Source: JAAYCT01 sp964499575 (GTDB lineage: Bacteria > Bacillota > Clostridia > Saccharofermentanales > Saccharofermentanaceae). From it: 18,082 nt of DNA. The stretch is from NCBI GenBank assembly GCA_964499575.1, contig CAZCLK010000028.1, positions 1 to 18,082 of the forward strand. The letters are read 5' to 3'. The notes beneath the pieces are model-generated. The model searched no databases and was not told the DNA's origin. It saw only the letters and a list, made by a program, of their open reading frames with translations. The translations under genes were made by a program, and so were the position numbers. Shown here one piece after another: positions 15,556 through 18,082 of this stretch (its first letter is position 1; each line of letters opens with the position of its first letter).

Positions 15556-16374
15556 ATGTCAACAAATAAATCCTTCTGGAAAAGATGGCTTGAGGGCAGA
15601 CAGGACAAGGAAGACGGCAACGCAAGCGAGGACGCTTCCGCGCCGGTCGGAGACGCGCTTGAAGAGGGGCTGAAGGAGCTTTCCTGGTTTGAGTCCGGCA
15701 AAGCGGCCTTTTCCCGGTTTCGGAGAAAGACCCAGTCTCTCGGCGAAGAGATCGCCAACAGCATCACCCACGGGGTGATGGCCGTATTCATGCTGGGCAT
15801 CCTTCCGTATGCGGCCGTTCGGGCGTATAATCTGGCTCCGGCGGGTAAGGAAACGCTCGACTCATTCGGAGTCTCGGTCTTCGTTATCGCTGTTTTCCTG
15901 ATGTTTTTATCGTCGACGATTTATCATTCTATGGCACCGGCCACCAAACACAAAGAGGTGATGCACCGGATCGACCACATCATGATTTTCGTCGCCATCG
16001 CGGGGACGTATACGCCGATTTGTCTTTCCGTCATCGGCGGAGCCTGGGGACTCGGTCTTTGCATCGCGCAGTGGACGCTCGTAATTGCGGGTGCGCTTTT
16101 TAAGGCGCTTGCCTTCTCCAAGTCGATCCGGTCGTATATATTTACAATAGCGATTTACCTGCTGATGGGATGGATGGTGGTGCTCTGCATCCCGATCCTG
16201 TGGAAGACCGCCGGAGTCGTTACGTTCTGGCTGATTGTCGCCGGCGGAGTATTCTATACCGCCGGGATCGTGTCCTTCGCGATGCGATTCAAATTCTCTC
16301 ATATGGTCTGGCACTTCCTCGTCGATTTCGGCGCGATCTGCCATCTTCTGGCAATCGTGTTTTTCATGAGATAA
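15556..16374 (+). CDS. Hemolysin III / PAQR-family membrane protein
   Basis: A 272-residue, seven-helix protein of the HlyIII (YqfA/PAQR) family. Family motifs are EEIANSITHG at the start of the core, SSTIYHSMAP (Ser120, His124), HRIDHIMIFVAIAGTYTPI (Asp140-His141) and HMVWHFLVDFGAICHLLAI (His249 and His253). His124, His249 and His253 align in pattern with the zinc ligands of adiponectin receptors, so it is probably a zinc-dependent membrane hydrolase or a membrane-homeostasis protein; the hemolysin name is historical. Unlike most HlyIII proteins it has an extra N-terminal, charged cytoplasmic stretch of about 58 residues before the core. The start has GGGGAGG at 15544-15550. It has its own promoter and a strong terminator and appears monocistronic. 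Confidence 0.93.
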   Translation: MSTNKSFWKRWLEGRQDKEDGNASEDASAPVGDALEEGLKELSWFESGKAAFSRFRRKTQSLGEEIANSITHGVMAVFMLGILPYAAVRAYNLAPAGKETLDSFGVSVFVIAVFLMFLSSTIYHSMAPATKHKEVMHRIDHIMIFVAIAGTYTPICLSVIGGAWGLGLCIAQWTLVIAGALFKALAFSKSIRSYIFTIAIYLLMGWMVVLCIPILWKTAGVVTFWLIVAGGVFYTAGIVSFAMRFKFSHMVWHFLVDFGAICHLLAIVFFMR

Positions 16375-16394
16375 GAAGCGGGTGTTTTTCTCCC

Positions 16395-16432
16395 AAAACC
16401 GGTCCGGCAACTGATCCGGATCGGTTTTTTTT
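16395..16432 (+). terminator. Intrinsic terminator after the HlyIII gene
   Basis: AAAACCGGTCCGG (16395-16407) pairs with CCGGATCGGTTTT (16416-16428) across an eight-base loop, with one G-U pair, and the stem runs into eight T (16425-16432). It lies 20 bases after the HlyIII stop and insulates the nrdG promoter downstream. Confidence 0.92.
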
Positions 16433-16487
16433 CAGCGGATCGGCAATGTATTTTTCGAAAAAAAAGAAATATTCGGCTTGCTTTCGA

Positions 16488-16518
16488 TCGAAAAGCCCTA
16501 TTTATCGGGCCTTTTCGA
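16488..16518. other. Hairpin-forming inverted repeat upstream of nrdG
   Basis: TCGAAAAG (16488-16495) and CTTTTCGA (16511-16518) are exact inverted copies; adding CCC/GGG around a TATTTATC loop with one bulged base makes a stem of about 11 pairs. There is no clear T-run after it on the plus strand. It lies upstream of the predicted nrdG transcript, so it could be a secondary terminator or a DNA site. The remaining sequence in 16433-16541 is AT-rich, with a TTTTTCGAAAAA palindrome at 16451-16462 and AATTG-N3-CAATT at 16529-16541. Confidence 0.4.
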
Positions 16519-16541
16519 CCTCAAAGAGAATTGTTGCAATT

Positions 16542-16557
16542 TTACTACATCTAGTGC
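16542..16557. promoter_or_regulatory. NrdR box 1 (distal)
   Basis: TTACTACATCTAGTGC matches the known NrdR-box consensus acaCwAtATaTwGtgt at 11 of 16 positions, including nearly all the conserved core (C, A, AT, T, G, tg). NrdR is the ATP/dATP-sensing repressor of ribonucleotide reductase genes and binds paired boxes. Its start is exactly 32 bases before the start of box 2, placing both on the same face of the helix. The site is just upstream of the -35 at 16565. Confidence 0.78.
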
Positions 16558-16564
16558 TTTTCTG

Positions 16565-16593
16565 TTGACTATACCACAATATTTAGTTAGAAT
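16565..16593 (+). promoter_or_regulatory. Sigma-A promoter of nrdG-nrdD
   Basis: TTGACT (16565-16570), a 17-base spacer and TAGAAT (16588-16593), each five of six or nearly so. Transcription would start at about 16600, giving a 45-50 base leader with the ribosome site GGGAG at 16637-16641 ahead of the ATG. NrdR box 2 fills the spacer and touches the -10, so repressor binding would exclude RNA polymerase. Confidence 0.8.
16574..16589. promoter_or_regulatory. NrdR box 2 (proximal, inside the promoter)
   Basis: CCACAATATTTAGTTA matches the NrdR consensus acaCwAtATaTwGtgt at 12 of 16 positions, with an almost complete core (CaAtATtTaGt). It lies between the -35 and -10 and overlaps the first bases of the -10. 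Together with box 1, 32 bases upstream, it forms the tandem pair, three helical turns apart, that is characteristic of NrdR targets. Confidence 0.82.
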
Positions 16594-16646
16594 TAGGTCA
16601 CCCCTTCAGAAAGGTCGCACATATTTTTGATGAATCGGGAGCAGAA

Positions 16647-17342
16647 ATGAAGATTTCCGGATTGATGAAGATGACATTGCTTGATTTCCCCGGACAGGTC
16701 GCCTGTACGGTGTTTACGAGCGGTTGTAATTTTCGGTGTCCGTTCTGCCATAACGCTTCTCTGGTACTGCCGGAGCGTATGACGAATGACACGATTTCCG
16801 AGGCGGATTTCTTCGCTTTTCTCGATAAAAGAAAGGGCCTTTTGGACGGGGTTTGCATTTCCGGCGGCGAGCCTCTGCTTCATGCGGATATCACGGATTT
16901 TATCCGAAGGATCAGGGAGCGCGGCTTCAAGGTCAAGCTGGACACGAACGGGTCTTTGCCGGAAGTCCTGCGCGCACTGGTCAATGCGGGCCTTTTGGAT
17001 TATGTGGCGATGGATATCAAGACGGCTCCCGGGGATTACGCTTCCGCCTGCGGAATCGATGATCCTCCGGTTGAGGGAGTGCGGGAGAGCGTCCGGATAC
17101 TCCTTTCGGGCAATGTGCCGTTTGAGTTCAGAACAACGGTCGTGGACGAGTTGCACGATGAGGCGAAGATGACAGACGTTGCGCGCTGGATCAGCGGCAC
17201 ACAGAACTACTTTCTTCAGGATTATTGTGATTCGGGCGACGTGATCCGGAAGGGGTACCACTCCTGCTCCGGGCAGAAGATGGAATCCATCCGCAAAGCG
17301 GTCGCCGAATATGTTCCTTCCGCGAAGATTCGCGGCATTTGA
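16647..17342 (+). CDS. nrdG: Anaerobic ribonucleotide reductase activating protein (radical SAM)
   Basis: A 231-residue radical-SAM activase. The CxxxCxxC cluster motif is Cys27-Cys31-Cys34 in TSGCNFRCPFCHN, with FPGQVACTVF just before it. The SAM-binding GGEP motif is Gly73-Gly74-Glu75-Pro76 in CISGGEPLLH. The start MKISGLMKMTLLDFPG is typical of the longer NrdG subtype found in clostridia and archaea rather than the ~155-residue enteric NrdG. It reduces SAM to make the glycyl radical on NrdD, so it works only without oxygen. GGGAG at 16637-16641 is its ribosome site. The gene precedes nrdD by 40 bases and is driven by the NrdR-boxed promoter. A pyruvate formate-lyase activase is an alternative from sequence alone, but the neighbour decides for NrdG. 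Confidence 0.93.
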   Translation: MKISGLMKMTLLDFPGQVACTVFTSGCNFRCPFCHNASLVLPERMTNDTISEADFFAFLDKRKGLLDGVCISGGEPLLHADITDFIRRIRERGFKVKLDTNGSLPEVLRALVNAGLLDYVAMDIKTAPGDYASACGIDDPPVEGVRESVRILLSGNVPFEFRTTVVDELHDEAKMTDVARWISGTQNYFLQDYCDSGDVIRKGYHSCSGQKMESIRKAVAEYVPSAKIRGI

Positions 17343-17382
17343 TTGTTTTTTCGAATTACATACAGACACGGAGGGCGAGAAC

Positions 17383-18082
17383 ATGTACCAGGTTGTTAAA
17401 AGAGACGGCAAAACGGTGGACTTCACTCTGTCCAAGATTTCCGCGGCGATTACAAAGGCCTTCGAGGCTCAGAATAAGGAGTACAATCCGGATATTATCG
17501 ATTTTCTCGCGCTCAAGGTGACGGCGGATTATTCGCCCAAGATCAAGGACGGCCGCATCAGCGTCGAGGAGATCCAGGACAGCGTCGAGAGCGTTTTGCA
17601 AAGAAGCGGGTACGAGGATGTAGCCAAGGCGTATATCCTCTACCGTAAACAGCGCGAAAAGATGCGCTACATGAAGTCCGCGCTTCTGGACTACAAGGAG
17701 CTTGTGGACAGTTATGTGAAGATCAACGACTGGCGCGTCAAGGAAAATTCCACCGTCACCTACTCGGTCGGCGGACTGATCCTCAGCAATTCCGGCGCGA
17801 TTACCGCGAACTACTGGCTCAGCGAGATTTATGACGATGAGATCGCCAAAGCCCACCGCAATGCCGATATGCATATCCATGACCTTTCGATGCTGACCGG
17901 CTACTGCGCGGGTTGGTCCCTGCGCCAGTTGATCCAGGACGGCCTGGGCGGCATTCCCGGAAAGATCACCTCGTCTCCGGCCAAACACCTGGCGTCGCTT
18001 TGTAACCAGATGGTCAACTTCCTCGGTATCATGCAGAACGAGTGGGCCGGAGCACAGGCTTTTTCTTCCTTTGACACCTATC
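17383..18082 (+). CDS. nrdD: Anaerobic ribonucleoside-triphosphate reductase, N-terminal part (cut by window edge)
   Basis: The reading frame from ATG 17383 stays open to the last base, giving 233 codons; the full protein is normally about 700 residues. It begins with an ATP-cone (MYQVVKRDGKTVDFTLSKI, to about residue 90), the allosteric dATP/ATP-sensing domain, followed by the start of the class III catalytic domain: ENSTVTYSVGGLILS, NADMHIHDLSMLTGYCAGWS (conserved Cys175) and the LCNQMVNFLGIMQNEWAGAQ region. It reduces ribonucleoside triphosphates to deoxynucleotides anaerobically after NrdG installs its glycyl radical; the C-terminal glycyl-radical motif is beyond the window. Start supported by GGAGGG at 17370-17375, seven bases upstream. 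Second gene of the nrdG-nrdD operon; the 40-base gap holds no terminator. Confidence 0.95.
   Translation, partial: MYQVVKRDGKTVDFTLSKISAAITKAFEAQNKEYNPDIIDFLALKVTADYSPKIKDGRISVEEIQDSVESVLQRSGYEDVAKAYILYRKQREKMRYMKSALLDYKELVDSYVKINDWRVKENSTVTYSVGGLILSNSGAITANYWLSEIYDDEIAKAHRNADMHIHDLSMLTGYCAGWSLRQLIQDGLGGIPGKITSSPAKHLASLCNQMVNFLGIMQNEWAGAQAFSSFDTY

Noticed and set aside
14997..15800. Minus-strand open frame spanning the acidic tail gene and the HlyIII start
   Set aside because: Very Ser-rich mirror of the acidic tail; it would run through the HlyIII promoter and ribosome site and shows no domain.
16630..16650. Six-codon frame (MNREQK) overlapping the nrdG start as ATGA, possible leader peptide
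   Set aside because: No ribosome site before it and it is short enough to be chance; it merely contains the nrdG ribosome site.
16593..17435. Minus-strand open frame opposite nrdG and the nrdD start
   Set aside because: Antisense to a gene with complete radical-SAM motifs; no recognisable product.

Overview
This 18,082-base window looks like chromosomal DNA of an anaerobic Gram-positive bacterium, most likely a Clostridia-type member of the Bacillota. The evidence is a lipoteichoic-acid-synthase-type sulfatase, a YhaO/YhaN-type nuclease pair, an anaerobic (class III) ribonucleotide reductase with its radical-SAM activase, strong AGGAGG ribosome sites and sigma-A-like promoters. Base composition is moderately GC-rich (about 55% by eye, not computed). 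I see no rRNA, tRNA, CRISPR array, insertion sequence or phage gene. The genes are tightly packed and no gene-free stretch exceeds 300 bases.

Layout. (1) Bases 1-5215, minus strand: a four-gene overlapping operon of MoxR AAA+ ATPase, DUF58 protein, TgpA-like membrane transglutaminase and an MFS transporter cut by the window edge. (2) Bases 5216-5372: a compact divergent control region with a promoter on each strand and an 8-bp inverted repeat. (3) Bases 5373-9052, plus strand: an LTA-synthase-family protein with an extra N-terminal extracytoplasmic domain, followed 26 bases later by a minimal DEAD-box RNA helicase and a bidirectional terminator. (4) Bases 9098-10663, minus strand: cardiolipin synthase, convergent on that terminator. 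(5) Bases 10827-15468, plus strand: a YhaO-like phosphoesterase/exonuclease, an overlapping YhaN-like SMC-type ATPase with a membrane hairpin at the middle of its coiled coil, and an unrecognised membrane protein with a long acidic tail. (6) Bases 15556-16374: a hemolysin III/PAQR-family membrane protein with its own promoter and a strong terminator. (7) Bases 16542-18082: nrdG and the start of nrdD behind a promoter overlapped by two NrdR-like boxes spaced 32 bp apart.

How they fit together. Much of the window serves the cell envelope: the MoxR/DUF58/transglutaminase operon, the LTA-synthase-like enzyme, cardiolipin synthase and the HlyIII protein. A second theme is DNA metabolism: the YhaO/YhaN pair and deoxynucleotide supply. 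The best regulatory find is the tandem NrdR-box pair over the nrdG-nrdD promoter. The most unusual proteins are the membrane-hairpin SMC-like ATPase, whose P-loop has Arg where the first Gly is expected, and the unknown acidic-tailed membrane protein downstream of it. I did not find a wholly unprecedented multi-gene system; the best candidate for something under-described is the three-gene 10827-15468 cluster.
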